Shown piece by piece: positions 7,670-17,776 of a stretch of DNA of 36,556 bases. Numbering within the stretch: the stretch's first letter is position 1; every line of letters begins with the position of its first letter. Location: assembly GCA_020853705.1 (NCBI GenBank), contig JADYYK010000128.1:1-36556 (forward strand). The letters run 5' to 3'. This stretch comes from Deltaproteobacteria bacterium (GTDB lineage: Bacteria; Myxococcota_A; Polyangia; Haliangiales; JADYYK01). Made by a program: the position numbers and the translations under genes. The notes beneath the pieces were generated by a model. The model had not been told where the DNA came from, ran no database searches, and saw only the letters and a program-made list of their open reading frames with translations.

Positions 7670-8248
7670 GTGTTTCCAGCACGCAAACCGGCGACCTACG
7701 CTGACCTGCTGGCGCTGCCCGAGGGCGTGACGGGCCAGCTCATCGCAGGTGAGCTGATCGCGTCGCCCCGGCCGGCTGGCGATCATGCCATCACTGCGTC
7801 CTCGCTCGGCGTCGACCTCGGCAGCCCCTTCATGCGCGGCAAGGGTGGCCCTGGTGGGTGGTGGATCGTGGTCGAGCCCGAGCTGCACCTCGCCGCCGAC
7901 GTCCTGGTGCCAGATCTGGCAGGATGGCGCCGCGAACGGCTGCCCGAGTACCCCGCGGCGACCGGTGTGACGCTGTCGCCTGACTGGATCTGCGAGATCC
8001 TGTCGCCGTCGACCTCCGCGATCGATCGTGTGCGCAAGCTCCCCATCTACGCCCGCGAGGGTGTTCCTCATGCCTGGATCATCGATCCGATCGCGCACAC
8101 GCTCGAGGTCTTTGCGCTGACCGGCGGACGCTGGGTCGTCGTCGCGACGCACGAGGGCGATGGCCCGGTGCGCGCCGTGCCGTTCGACGTCGTCGAGCTG
8201 ACGCTGCGCGACCTGTGGCGCACCCCGACGACCCCGGCCGTGCCATGA
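7670..8248 (+). CDS. Uma2 family protein (DUF820, PD-(D/E)XK nuclease fold)
   Basis: The product is 192 residues, the usual Uma2 length. The expected PD-(D/E)XK positions are visible: Glu28 in the GQLIAGELI segment, Asp82 in VPDLAGW, Glu109 in CEILSPST, and Lys123 in RVRKLPIYAREGV, followed by the typical AWIIDP strand. Uma2 proteins are numerous in cyanobacteria and myxobacteria; the fold is that of a restriction-like endonuclease, but the cellular job is poorly known. The start is GTG, supported by an extended -10 box six bases upstream. No partner gene with an obvious link is adjacent. Confidence 0.9.
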   Translation: MFPARKPATYADLLALPEGVTGQLIAGELIASPRPAGDHAITASSLGVDLGSPFMRGKGGPGGWWIVVEPELHLAADVLVPDLAGWRRERLPEYPAATGVTLSPDWICEILSPSTSAIDRVRKLPIYAREGVPHAWIIDPIAHTLEVFALTGGRWVVVATHEGDGPVRAVPFDVVELTLRDLWRTPTTPAVP

Positions 8249-8283
8249 ACTCTTCGGTCTGAACAACTCGCGGCACTTGGGGC

Positions 8284-8289
8284 TATCAT
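8284..8289 (+). promoter_or_regulatory. -10-like box for leaderless start of the amine oxidase gene
   Basis: TATCAT, seven bases before the ATG at 8297, with a weak -35 (TGAACA, 8260-8265) at an 18-base spacing. There is no Shine-Dalgarno sequence. It favours ATG 8297 over the later ATG at 8312. Confidence 0.45.
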
Positions 8290-8296
8290 CCGCGCC

Positions 8297-9655
8297 ATGG
8301 GCCATCGGGGGATGTCGAGGGTGGCAGCGCATGCGCTGCTGGGGCTGTTCACGGTCGGGCTGCTGGCGGCGCCAGGCTGCGGCGGCCCCAAGCCGCGCGG
8401 CGCCATGGTGCCGTCGGGGCGCGTCGACGTCATCATCGTCGGCGCCGGCGTCGCCGGGCTGACCGCCGCGCACGAGCTGGCCAGGGCGGGCAAGTCGTTC
8501 GTGGTGCTGGAGGCGACCAACCGCATCGGCGGGCGCGTCAACGTCGACATGAGCTTCAAGGTGCCCATCGATCTCGGGGCCGCCTGGCTGCACGGCGTCG
8601 ATGGCAACCCGCTGGTGGCGTTCGCCGACAAGCTGGGCTTCCACCGCGTCGACACCAACCTCGACGGCCCCATCTTCGTGGGCAACCGCCTGGCCACCGA
8701 GGCGGAGGCCGCGGGCTGCACCGAGACCTGGGAGGCGCTCGAGAAGGCGCTCGAGGAGGCCTCCTCGGCCGGGCGGGATCCGTCGCCCGACGAGCTCCTG
8801 CCCGCCGACGTGCCGTGCCGGGAGCTGATGCTCGACAACGTGGGCCGCTTCGAGGCCGCGGTCGACATCAAGGACACCTCGACCATCGACGCCGCCGAGT
8901 TCGACTCCGGCAACGACGACTTCGTGCGCGAGGGCATGGGCAACTTCATCGCCGCCTTCGGCAAGGGCGTGCCAGTGCGCTTCAAGTCCGTGGTCGACCG
9001 CATCGAGCACGGCAAGGACGGCGTCACCGTGCACATCACGTCGGGCGAGCGCTTCTACGGCCGCAAGGTCCTTGTCACGGTGTCAACAGGTGTGCTCGCC
9101 TCGGGCAAGATCGCCTTCGCGCCCGCGCTGCCGCAGTGGAAGCTCGACGCCATCGCGGGCGTGCCCATGGGCCTGCTCAACAAGGTGGTCCTGCAGTTCA
9201 AGAGCGACATCTTCGGCGACGCCCCGGCCAACGCCTGGACGCTCTGGGACGGCCCCGGCAGCGACAACATCGCCTTCGTCATCAAGCCGCTCGACGCTCC
9301 CATCGCGGTCGCCTTCTACGGCGCCAGCCAGGCCGCCGCCTTCGAGAAGGACGACGCCGGCGCGCTGGAGCACGCCAAGGAGGCGCTGCGCCAGATGTAC
9401 GGCCCCAAGGTCGACAGCGAGTTCGAGAAGTCCGCCATCACGCACTGGAGCCAGGACCCGTGGTCGCTGGGCTCGTACTCGGCGGCGCGGCCCAACGCGT
9501 CGAAGATGCACGCCGAGCTGGCGCGCCCCATCGATGACCGCGTCTACTTCGCCGGCGAGGCCTGCTCGGCCGCGGTCTTCAATGGCAGCATGGCCGGCGC
9601 CTACCAGTCCGCGGTCGACGCCAGCAAGGCCATGGTCGCCAGCCTGGGCAAGTAG
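8297..9655 (+). CDS. Lipid-anchored flavin amine oxidase (monoamine/polyamine oxidase-like)
   Basis: The product is 452 residues. The N-terminus is a signal peptide ending AAPGC with Cys28, so the enzyme is probably a lipoprotein outside the cytoplasm. It is followed by the FAD-binding motif DVIIVGAGVAGLTAAHELA (GxGxxG at 49-54) and the second-half signature LEATNRIGGRV, both typical of flavin amine oxidases. The motif LGAAWLHG and the C-terminal YFAGEACSAAVFNGSMAGA complete the FAD site. It should oxidise an amine with release of hydrogen peroxide and aldehyde; the substrate is unknown. No twin-arginine motif is present, which is unusual for an exported flavoprotein. It converges on the alpha/beta hydrolase gene with only 7 bases between stops. 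Confidence 0.9.
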   Translation: MGHRGMSRVAAHALLGLFTVGLLAAPGCGGPKPRGAMVPSGRVDVIIVGAGVAGLTAAHELARAGKSFVVLEATNRIGGRVNVDMSFKVPIDLGAAWLHGVDGNPLVAFADKLGFHRVDTNLDGPIFVGNRLATEAEAAGCTETWEALEKALEEASSAGRDPSPDELLPADVPCRELMLDNVGRFEAAVDIKDTSTIDAAEFDSGNDDFVREGMGNFIAAFGKGVPVRFKSVVDRIEHGKDGVTVHITSGERFYGRKVLVTVSTGVLASGKIAFAPALPQWKLDAIAGVPMGLLNKVVLQFKSDIFGDAPANAWTLWDGPGSDNIAFVIKPLDAPIAVAFYGASQAAAFEKDDAGALEHAKEALRQMYGPKVDSEFEKSAITHWSQDPWSLGSYSAARPNASKMHAELARPIDDRVYFAGEACSAAVFNGSMAGAYQSAVDASKAMVASLGK

Positions 9656-9666
9656 CGACCGGCTAC
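9652..9666. terminator. Short symmetric hairpin at converging stops
   Basis: GTAGC (9652-9656) and GCTAC (9662-9666) form a 5-base stem that carries the stop codons of both converging genes (TAG on each strand). It is too short to be a confident terminator. Confidence 0.25.
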
Positions 9667-10518
9667 CCCGCCAGGGACTGCAGCCAGGCGTCGACCTCGC
9701 GGTGCACCAGCTCGGGCCGCTCCAGCTGCAGGAGGTGGCTGTGGCCGGGCACCACGCGCAGCGTCGCGCGCGGCATGCGCGCCGCCATCACCTCGGCCAG
9801 CGCCGGCGGGGTCAGCTGATCCATGCCGCCCGCGAAGATGATGGCGGGCGCGGCGATCTCGGGCAGCGCCTCCTCGGCGCTGTGGTGGACCCAGCTCGCG
9901 AAGATGGTGCCGATGACCCGCGGGTGCATCCGGCGCACGTGCGCGAACAGCTCGTCGAGGATGCCGCGCGGCAGCGAGTCGCGCCGCGCCCCACCGGTCA
10001 GGAAGGCCATCTCGCGCGCGATCCCGGTGGCCATCAGGGGCGTCATCAGCCCGCGCGCCAGCGGGGCCACCGCGAACAGCATGCGCGCCGCCGTGGCCGC
10101 CGCGCGCCGCCCCCCAGGGCCCGCGCCCAGCCGATCCAGCGGGTGGCCATAGGTCCCGCACAGCAGCGCCAGCGCGCGCACGTCGCCGGGGCGCTGCCGG
10201 GCGTGCTCCAGCGCGGCCTGCACCCCCATCGAGATGCCGGCCAGCAGCGCCGGCCCGCCGCCCGCCGCCGCCAGCACCGCGGCGCCGTCGCGTGCGAAGC
10301 CCTCGATGCTGACGGCGTCGAGCTCGCGCGGGACGTCGTACGGCCCGTGGCCGCGGTAGTCCCAGCTGATGACCGCGAAGCGCCGCGCATAGTGCTCGAT
10401 CCAGAAGCGCCAGTGCAGCGCGTCCGAGACCAGCCCGTTGTACAGCAGCATGCGCGGCGCGCCTGGATCACCGTCGATCCGCCAGCGCACGGTGTCCTGC
10501 CCCACGCGCAGGAAGCGA

Positions 10519-10532
<14 letters not shown>
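9663..10532 (-). CDS. Alpha/beta hydrolase
   Basis: The product is 289 residues with the standard alpha/beta-hydrolase order. An oxyanion-region segment LLYNGLVSD comes first, then [13 protein letters not shown], then the nucleophile elbow GISMG with Ser101, the acid in GGMDQLTPP (Asp238), and the base in the [12 protein letters not shown] segment (His266 by alignment of the following LLQLERPE). It is probably a cytoplasmic esterase, lipase or lactonase-type enzyme; the substrate is unknown. Its ATG lies inside the end of the threonine synthase-like gene (14-base overlap), so the two are co-transcribed. The link between the two functions is not obvious. Confidence 0.9.
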
Positions 10533-11868
<1,336 letters not shown>

Positions 11869-11874
11869 CGCTTT

Positions 11875-11880
11875 CGTATA
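11875..11880 (-). promoter_or_regulatory. Extended -10 box for leaderless start of the threonine synthase-like gene
   Basis: TATACG with TGC directly before it (minus strand), six bases before the ATG at 11868. No Shine-Dalgarno sequence. It lies back to back with the box at 11902-11907 in a 47-base divergent gap, so the two promoters must overlap. Confidence 0.5.
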
Positions 11881-11901
11881 GCACGCGCGCCGGGCCGCCT
11901 G

Positions 11902-11907
11902 TACGCT
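11902..11907 (+). promoter_or_regulatory. -10-like box for the acetyl-CoA hydrolase/transferase gene
   Basis: TACGCT, eight bases before the GTG at 11916, with no Shine-Dalgarno sequence. It is one of the weaker members of the leaderless series. Confidence 0.35.
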
Positions 11908-11915
11908 CAGCAGCC

Positions 11916-13181
11916 GTGGCGCGCGCACAGCTGGTGAAGATCGACGAGGCGGCCTCACGCATCGCCGACGGCGCACGGGTGATGATCACGCAGGCCTGTG
12001 GCGAGCCGCGCGCCCTCATCGCCGAGGTGCTGCGCCGCGCCCGCGAGGGTCGCTTCACCCGCGGCCTGACCCTGGTCGGCGGCGGGCTGCTCACCGGCTA
12101 CGAGTTTCTGGCCGAGCCCTCGCTGTCGTTCGAGTCGTGGCAGATCATGCCGGCGATGTTCCCGCACCTGGGGAGCGGGCGCTGCGCCCTGGTGCCGCTG
12201 CGCTACTCCGACCTGGTTGCCACCTTCGCGCCGGGCGGCCGGCGCGCGGTCGACGTCGTCGTGCTGACCGGGTCGCGCCCTGACGAGCGCGGCGTCATAT
12301 CGATCAGCGCCTCGCCCAGCTACGCCTGGGCCATCGCGCGCCGTCGCCCGAAGCTGATCATCGTCGAGGCCAACGCCCGTCTGCCGCGCGCCCCGGGCAG
12401 CGCACGCCTGCACGTCGACGACATCGATCTGCTGGTCGAGGTCGATCACGAGCCGGTGCCCTACACGCCGCCGCCGCCAGGTCCCGCTGACCGCGCGATC
12501 GCCGGGCTCCTCGGCAAGGTGCTGCCCGAGGCGCCCACCCTGCAGGTCGGCCTGACCGCGCTGCCGCTGCTCGACGCCCTGGGCGACCTCGGCGTGCGCA
12601 ACCTGCGCCCGTTCGGCCTGCTGGTCGACGCCCACGCCCGCCTCAGCGACAAGGGCGCCCTCGACCCCACCGGGCGGCTGCACGCCGGTGAGCTGATGGG
12701 CACGCGCCGGCTGTGGGACTTCGTGGCCCGCGATCCGCGCATCTGGCTGGACTCCTGCGAGGTCACCCACGGGCCCGGCAAGATCGCGCAAGAACCGCGC
12801 TTCTGCGCGGTCAACAGCGCGCTCGAGGTCGACCTCACCGGGCAGGTCAACGCCGAGTCGCTGGGCGACAGCCAGGTCTCCGGCATCAGCGGCCTGTTCG
12901 ATCTGACCCTGGGTGCCACCCAGTCGCCAGGCGGTCGCGCCATCATCGCCATGCCGGCCACCGCCGGAGATGGCGCGCGCTCGCGTATCGTTGCGCGATT
13001 ATCGACTGGCGCGCGGGTCACCGTACCGCGCCACCTGGCCGACGTCGTGGTCACCGAACATGGCGTCGCCGAGCTGCGTGGACGCTCCACCGAGGAGCGC
13101 GCGCGCGCCCTGATCGCCATCGCCGATCCGGCCTTCCGCGAGGCCCTGGAGCGAACCTGGGTCGATCAAATTCGCGTGTGA
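11916..13181 (+). CDS. Acetyl-CoA hydrolase/transferase family protein
   Basis: The product is 421 residues from GTG 11916. It begins [24 protein letters not shown] and follows the family pattern of the two-domain CoA-transferases. The first domain has [24 protein letters not shown]. The second has [46 protein letters not shown], and the C-terminal [19 protein letters not shown] signature. Members move CoA between acyl groups or hydrolyse acetyl-CoA or 4-hydroxybutyryl-CoA; which substrate is used cannot be told. The frame is open further upstream, but the region before 11916 overlaps the divergent gene and carries its promoter. A second in-frame GTG at 11934 is possible. Confidence 0.9.
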   Translation: MARAQLVKIDEAASRIADGARVMITQACGEPRALIAEVLRRAREGRFTRGLTLVGGGLLTGYEFLAEPSLSFESWQIMPAMFPHLGSGRCALVPLRYSDLVATFAPGGRRAVDVVVLTGSRPDERGVISISASPSYAWAIARRRPKLIIVEANARLPRAPGSARLHVDDIDLLVEVDHEPVPYTPPPPGPADRAIAGLLGKVLPEAPTLQVGLTALPLLDALGDLGVRNLRPFGLLVDAHARLSDKGALDPTGRLHAGELMGTRRLWDFVARDPRIWLDSCEVTHGPGKIAQEPRFCAVNSALEVDLTGQVNAESLGDSQVSGISGLFDLTLGATQSPGGRAIIAMPATAGDGARSRIVARLSTGARVTVPRHLADVVVTEHGVAELRGRSTEERARALIAIADPAFREALERTWVDQIRV

Positions 13182-13265
13182 TCTTGGTCGCTTGTCTAAA
13201 GGACTTTCGTTCGCCATCAACTTGGACTACATCGTCTTACTGTTCGTCGGTTGATGGAGATTCGG

Positions 13266-15461
13266 ATGTCGCTTGGTTGGCTTTCGCGGGCGCTGGCAGT
13301 GGTCTCGCTGGCGGTGGTGGTTTCGGGTTGCGGGCCTGCCGAGTCTGACGGCGAGGACGGCGGCGGCAGCACCGACGCTGGTCCGCCCGCGTGCAAGCCC
13401 GCGGAAGACTCCGATCAGGACGGCATCCCCAACTCGATCGAGACCTGCACCCGTGACACCGATCAGGACGGCCGCCCCGACTACTTCGACACCGACGCCG
13501 ACGGCGACACCATCCCCGACGCGCAGGAGGTCGGCGCAAATCCTGCGCAGCCGCGCGACACCGACGGTGACGGCGCGCCCGACTACATCGACAAGGACTC
13601 CGACAACGACGGCGCCTCCGACGGCAACGAGGACCGCAACCACGACGGCGTCCTGGGTAGCTGCACCACCACCTGCTCGGCCGGCGGCGGCTGCATGGCC
13701 GGTGAGTACTGCTCGCTGCGTCCCGGCGCCGCCATGGGCGTGTGCACCAACCTGACCTGCCTCGAGGGCGAGTCGGATCCCTACAACAACGACACCGACG
13801 GCGACGGCACCCTCGACGGCAGCGAGGGCACCGCGATCTGCAACCCGCGCGGCGAGATGGGCAGCTCGGGCCTCAAGGAGGTCCAGTTCCGCACCAGCGC
13901 CGTGGGCAACTGGAAGGTCGCGCTGGAGCTGGCCTCGTCGTACCAGGACCTGCTGCTGTCGGGCACCGCGCCGACCGCCGCCGCCGCGGTGTTCGACCTC
14001 GGCGCCGACGAGGTCGCCGGCTTCATCGTCGCGCTGCCGGCCAGCTCGGCCGGCCCGCTGACCGAGGTCACCGCGCTGAACGGCCGCATCATCGGCGCCG
14101 CCGGCGTCGGCCCCGGCGGCGTGCTGTCGTCGGGCTCCATCGGCAAGTCGCTCGACAACTACGACACCGCGCGCGGCGTCACGCTGGAGATCAACGTCAG
14201 CGGCAGCTCCGACGTGTCGACCATCCGCAACGCCACCGTGGCCCGCGTCCTCAACGTGACGGTGCCCAGCCTGGGCAGCGTGCCGGGGCCGTTCGGCGCC
14301 ACCACCAACCGCTTCGTCATCAGCTACCAGGTGCTGTTCAGGAGCACCACCGACATGATCGTGATGGGCGCGGTGACCTCGCGCGCGGGCTATGACGATC
14401 CCATGCGCACCACCGGCTGGCACGCCGAGGATCTATCGAACGGCACCGGCCTGGCCACCGCCTCCAACACCGACGCCATCGAGTGCGAGCAGTTCGTGGT
14501 CAAGTCGATCCCCAAGGCCGACATCTTCTGGGTCATCGACCAGTCGGCCTCGACCGATGAGGACCGCACCCTGATCGTCGACAACGCGGTGCGCTTCTTC
14601 AACCAGGCCACCGCGCAGGGTCTCGACTTCCGCATGGGCGTGACCGACATGGACAACACCAGCCTGGGCAAGCTGTCGCGCGGCCCCTCGGCGGCGATGG
14701 CCTACGGCGCCTTCATCTCGCCGTCGGAGCGCACCGTGTTCGAGGCCGCCATCCGCGATCCCTCGGGCAGCGGCTCGGGCGACTGCTGTGACGAGCACGG
14801 CTTCGGCCAGGCCGTCGACGCCGTGCGCCGCCACCTGCCGCGCTCCAGCGCCGACGCCACCAAGATCCGCGATGACGCCAAGGTCGTCATCATCATCGAG
14901 TCCGACGAGTCGACGCAGGAGCTGTACTCCGGCGGCACCTACCCGGACGGCACCACCTTCACCGGGATCACCGGCATCCTCAGCACCACGCTGACCCCGA
15001 CCGCGATGACGGAGCTGGCCACCCGGGTGGCGCCCTTCGCGACCTTCTTCAAGAACAACATGGCCACCGTGCACACCATCAGCGCGCCGGCGCCCCCGGC
15101 CGGAAGCAGCATCTGCACCTCGGGCGGCGGCACCGTAGGCTGGGGCTACCCCGAGCTGGCCGCGGCCACCGGCGGCCAGTCGGCGTCGATCTGCCAGATG
15201 GATCTGTCTCTGACCATCAGCCGCATCCTCGACGACATCTCGGGCGCGGCGTCGCCGGTCGTGCTCAAGAAGTTCCCCATCTCGCTGTCGATCGCGGTCG
15301 CCCGTGACGGCATGGTGCTGGCGCGGTCGCGCATGCGCGGCTTCGACTACCGCTTCGCCGGCAACTCGATCGTGTTTTTCGGGCTGCCCTTCGACGCGGC
15401 GCGCCCGAGCGAGGTCACTGTCAGCTATCGCCGCTATCAGATGCAGCGCCCCATCGATTGA
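13266..15461 (+). CDS. TSP3-repeat/vWA surface lipoprotein, copy 1 of 3
   Basis: The product is 731 residues. The ATG at 13266 is chosen because GGAG ends six bases before it and the signal peptide then runs straight to VVSGC (Cys22). Residues about 35-110 hold thrombospondin type 3-like calcium repeats ([50 protein letters not shown]). A Cys-rich block with CSAGGGCMAGEYCS follows, then another DTDGDGTLDG, then a beta-rich domain. A vWA domain begins near 420 with its MIDAS Asp425 in DQSAS and a later acidic strand IIIESDE. The end contains GGQSASICQ and a conserved beta-rich tail ending QRPID. It is probably a calcium- and metal-dependent adhesion or binding protein on the outer membrane. 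Copy 2 begins 14 bases downstream. Confidence 0.88.
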   Translation: MSLGWLSRALAVVSLAVVVSGCGPAESDGEDGGGSTDAGPPACKPAEDSDQDGIPNSIETCTRDTDQDGRPDYFDTDADGDTIPDAQEVGANPAQPRDTDGDGAPDYIDKDSDNDGASDGNEDRNHDGVLGSCTTTCSAGGGCMAGEYCSLRPGAAMGVCTNLTCLEGESDPYNNDTDGDGTLDGSEGTAICNPRGEMGSSGLKEVQFRTSAVGNWKVALELASSYQDLLLSGTAPTAAAAVFDLGADEVAGFIVALPASSAGPLTEVTALNGRIIGAAGVGPGGVLSSGSIGKSLDNYDTARGVTLEINVSGSSDVSTIRNATVARVLNVTVPSLGSVPGPFGATTNRFVISYQVLFRSTTDMIVMGAVTSRAGYDDPMRTTGWHAEDLSNGTGLATASNTDAIECEQFVVKSIPKADIFWVIDQSASTDEDRTLIVDNAVRFFNQATAQGLDFRMGVTDMDNTSLGKLSRGPSAAMAYGAFISPSERTVFEAAIRDPSGSGSGDCCDEHGFGQAVDAVRRHLPRSSADATKIRDDAKVVIIIESDESTQELYSGGTYPDGTTFTGITGILSTTLTPTAMTELATRVAPFATFFKNNMATVHTISAPAPPAGSSICTSGGGTVGWGYPELAAATGGQSASICQMDLSLTISRILDDISGAASPVVLKKFPISLSIAVARDGMVLARSRMRGFDYRFAGNSIVFFGLPFDAARPSEVTVSYRRYQMQRPID

Positions 15462-15475
15462 GATTGAGGATGAAC

Positions 15476-17644
15476 ATGAGATCAACCTTGCTGTGCCTCG
15501 GCCTTGCCGTCTTCCTCATGGGCTGTGGCCCCAACGCCGCGGATGACGAGCTCACCGACGGCGGAGAGACCATCCCCAAGTGCAAGCCGGCCGAGGACTC
15601 CGACCTCGACGGCATCCCGAACTCGGTCGAGGGCTGCACGCGCGACACCGATCAGGATGGCCGGCCCGACTACTTCGACACCGACGCCGACGGCGACACC
15701 ATCCCCGACGCCCAGGAGGCCGGCGCCAACCCGGCCATGCCGCGCGACAGCGACGCCGACGGCGCGCCCGACTACATCGACAAGGACTCCGACAACGACG
15801 GCGCCTCCGACGGCAACGAGGACCGCAACCATGACGGCATGCTGGGCACCTGCGCGACCTCGTGCAGCGCCGGCGGCGGCTGCGCCCAGGGCGAGTACTG
15901 CTCGATCCGGCCCGGCGGCGCGGCCGGCGTGTGCATCAACCTGATGTGCCTGGGCGGCGAGACCGATCCCTACAACAACGACACCGACGGGGACGGCACC
16001 CAGGACGGCAGCGAGGGCACCGCGATCTGCAACCCGCGCGGCGAGATGGGCAGCACTGGCCTCAAGGAGGTCCAGTTCCGCACCAGCACCGTGGGCAACT
16101 GGAAGGTCGCCCTCGAGCTGCAGTCGTCCTACCAGGACCTCCTGCTGTCGGGCGCGGCGCCGACCGCGGCGTCGGCGGTGTTCGACCTCGGCAGCGACGA
16201 GGTCGCTGGCTTCATCGTGGCCATGCCCGCCAGCCAGGCCACCCCCACCATGGAGGTCGGCGCGCTCAACGGCCGCATCATCGGCGCCACCGGCGTCGGC
16301 CCCGGCGGCGTGCTGTCGTCGGGCTCGACCGGCAAGTCGCTCGACAACTACGACACCGTGCGTGGCGTGACGGTCGAGATCAACCTGACCGGGACCTCGG
16401 ACGTGTCGAGCATCCGCAACGCCACCATCGCCCGCATCCTCAACGTCTCGGCGACCAACCTGGGCAGCGTGCCGGGCCCGTTCGGGGCCACGGGTCAGAA
16501 GTTCGTCATCGCCTACCAGGTGCTGTTCCGTGACGCCACCACCATGATCGTGATGGGCGCGGTGACCTCGCGCACCGGCTTCGACGATCCGATGCGCACC
16601 TCGGGCTGGCACGTCGAGGACCTGTCGAACGGTACCTCGCTGGCGACCGCCGCCAACACCGACACCGTGGAGTGCGAGCAGTACGTGGTCACCAAGGTGC
16701 CCAAGGCCGACATCATCTGGGTGCTCGACGAGTCGGGCTCGACCAGCGACGACCGCATGCGCATCGAGGCCAACGCCACCGGCCTGTTCACGCGCGCCGT
16801 GGCCCAGGGCCTCGACTTCCGCATGGGCGTGACCGACTGTGACGACGCCTCGCTCGGCAAGCTGTCACGCGGCGCCGGCGTGCCCCAGGGCTATGGCCTG
16901 TGGATCCTGCCCAGCGAGCAGTCCGTCTTCGTCAACGCCACCCGCGATCCGTCGGGCAGCAAGTCGGCCGACGGCGGCTCCGAGCACGGCCTGACCCAGA
17001 TCGCCAACACCATCAAGTTCCACACCCCGCGCAACGGGGCCGACCCGCTGATGGTGCGCCCCGACGCCGCGCTGGTCATCATCATCCAGAGCGACGAGTG
17101 GCCCGAGGAGTTCGGCATCGGCGGCACCTTCCCGCTGGGTGGCACCTTCACCGGCGTCAGCTTCTCCGACCTGGCCCAGTCGCTGACCCCGGCCGAGCAG
17201 GCCGAGCTCGACAGCCGCATCAACCCCTTCATCGCCTATGCGATGGCCAACGACGTCACCGTGCACGCCATCATCACGCCGACCATGAACCCGGCGTGCT
17301 CGACCGGCGGCTCGACCATCGGCTGGGGCTACATCCAGCTGGCGGCGGGCACCGGCGGTCAGTCGGCCTCGATCTGCCAGACCGACCTGTCCACGACCAT
17401 CACCCGCATCCTCGACTCGATCACCGGCGCGGCGTCGCCCGTCGTCCTGCAGAAGTTCCCGATCTCGCTGTCGATCGCGGTCGCGCGTGACGGCATCGAG
17501 CTGCCGCGCAACCGCATGATGGGCTTCGACTACCGCTTCGCGTCGAACTCCATTGTTTTCTTTGGGCTTCCGTTCGACCCCGCCCGTCCCAGCGAGGTCG
17601 TCGTCAGCTACCGCCGGTACCAGATGCAGCGCCCGATCGACTAG
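15476..17644 (+). CDS. TSP3-repeat/vWA surface lipoprotein, copy 2 of 3
   Basis: The product is 722 residues. The ATG at 15476 follows GAGGA by five bases and gives the signal peptide [17 protein letters not shown] (Cys17). Domain order is as in copy 1: calcium-type DxDxDG repeats, Cys-rich block ([14 protein letters not shown]), beta domain, vWA with MIDAS DESGS (Asp418), and IIIQSDE. The conserved tail has [20 protein letters not shown] and QRPID. It keeps the canonical DESGS where copy 1 has DQSAS. The vWA part contains an EHG motif in [10 protein letters not shown]. The 14-base gap to copy 1 implies one mRNA. A stable hairpin follows the stop. Confidence 0.88.
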   Translation: MRSTLLCLGLAVFLMGCGPNAADDELTDGGETIPKCKPAEDSDLDGIPNSVEGCTRDTDQDGRPDYFDTDADGDTIPDAQEAGANPAMPRDSDADGAPDYIDKDSDNDGASDGNEDRNHDGMLGTCATSCSAGGGCAQGEYCSIRPGGAAGVCINLMCLGGETDPYNNDTDGDGTQDGSEGTAICNPRGEMGSTGLKEVQFRTSTVGNWKVALELQSSYQDLLLSGAAPTAASAVFDLGSDEVAGFIVAMPASQATPTMEVGALNGRIIGATGVGPGGVLSSGSTGKSLDNYDTVRGVTVEINLTGTSDVSSIRNATIARILNVSATNLGSVPGPFGATGQKFVIAYQVLFRDATTMIVMGAVTSRTGFDDPMRTSGWHVEDLSNGTSLATAANTDTVECEQYVVTKVPKADIIWVLDESGSTSDDRMRIEANATGLFTRAVAQGLDFRMGVTDCDDASLGKLSRGAGVPQGYGLWILPSEQSVFVNATRDPSGSKSADGGSEHGLTQIANTIKFHTPRNGADPLMVRPDAALVIIIQSDEWPEEFGIGGTFPLGGTFTGVSFSDLAQSLTPAEQAELDSRINPFIAYAMANDVTVHAIITPTMNPACSTGGSTIGWGYIQLAAGTGGQSASICQTDLSTTITRILDSITGAASPVVLQKFPISLSIAVARDGIELPRNRMMGFDYRFASNSIVFFGLPFDPARPSEVVVSYRRYQMQRPID

Positions 17645-17672
17645 CCCCCTCGAAGCGAAGCTTCGAGGAGGC
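17644..17672 (+). terminator. Hairpin after vWA lipoprotein copy 2
   Basis: CCTCGAAGC (17648-17656) pairs with GCTTCGAGG (17660-17668) around the loop GAA, so the tip reads GCGAAGC, a known extra-stable mini-hairpin. Beyond one mismatch three more pairs extend the stem. No T run follows; the function is inferred from position just after the stop at 17644. Confidence 0.55.
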
Positions 17673-17679
17673 TATTCCG

Positions 17680-17715
17680 CTCCGCCTCCGTCTCCGTCTC
17701 CGCCTCCGTCTCCGG
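17680..17715. repeat. Hexanucleotide tandem repeat CTCCGN, six units
   Basis: Six back-to-back units CTCCGC, CTCCGT, CTCCGT, CTCCGC, CTCCGT, CTCCGG. The sixth base varies and the first five are invariant. It sits in the 132-base gap between lipoprotein copies 2 and 3, after the hairpin and just before the promoter-like elements of copy 3. It could arise from slippage and could alter promoter spacing or strand structure. Confidence 0.85.
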
Positions 17716-17718
17716 CCC

Positions 17719-17747
17719 TTCCGATCCTCTCCAGAACGGCGTATCCT
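17719..17747 (+). promoter_or_regulatory. Possible promoter of vWA lipoprotein copy 3
   Basis: A weak -35 TTCCGA (17719-17724) and -10 TATCCT (17742-17747) are spaced by 17 bases. The predicted leader is about 25-30 bases before the ATG at 17777. Together with the preceding hairpin this suggests that copy 3 is transcribed on its own. Confidence 0.4.
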
Positions 17748-17776
17748 CACGGATCTAAGCCGCACTGGAGACAACC

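Noticed and set aside
13182..13265. Promoter for the first vWA lipoprotein copy
   Set aside because: The 84-base gap is AT-richer than its surroundings, but no -35/-10 pair with good spacing could be found.
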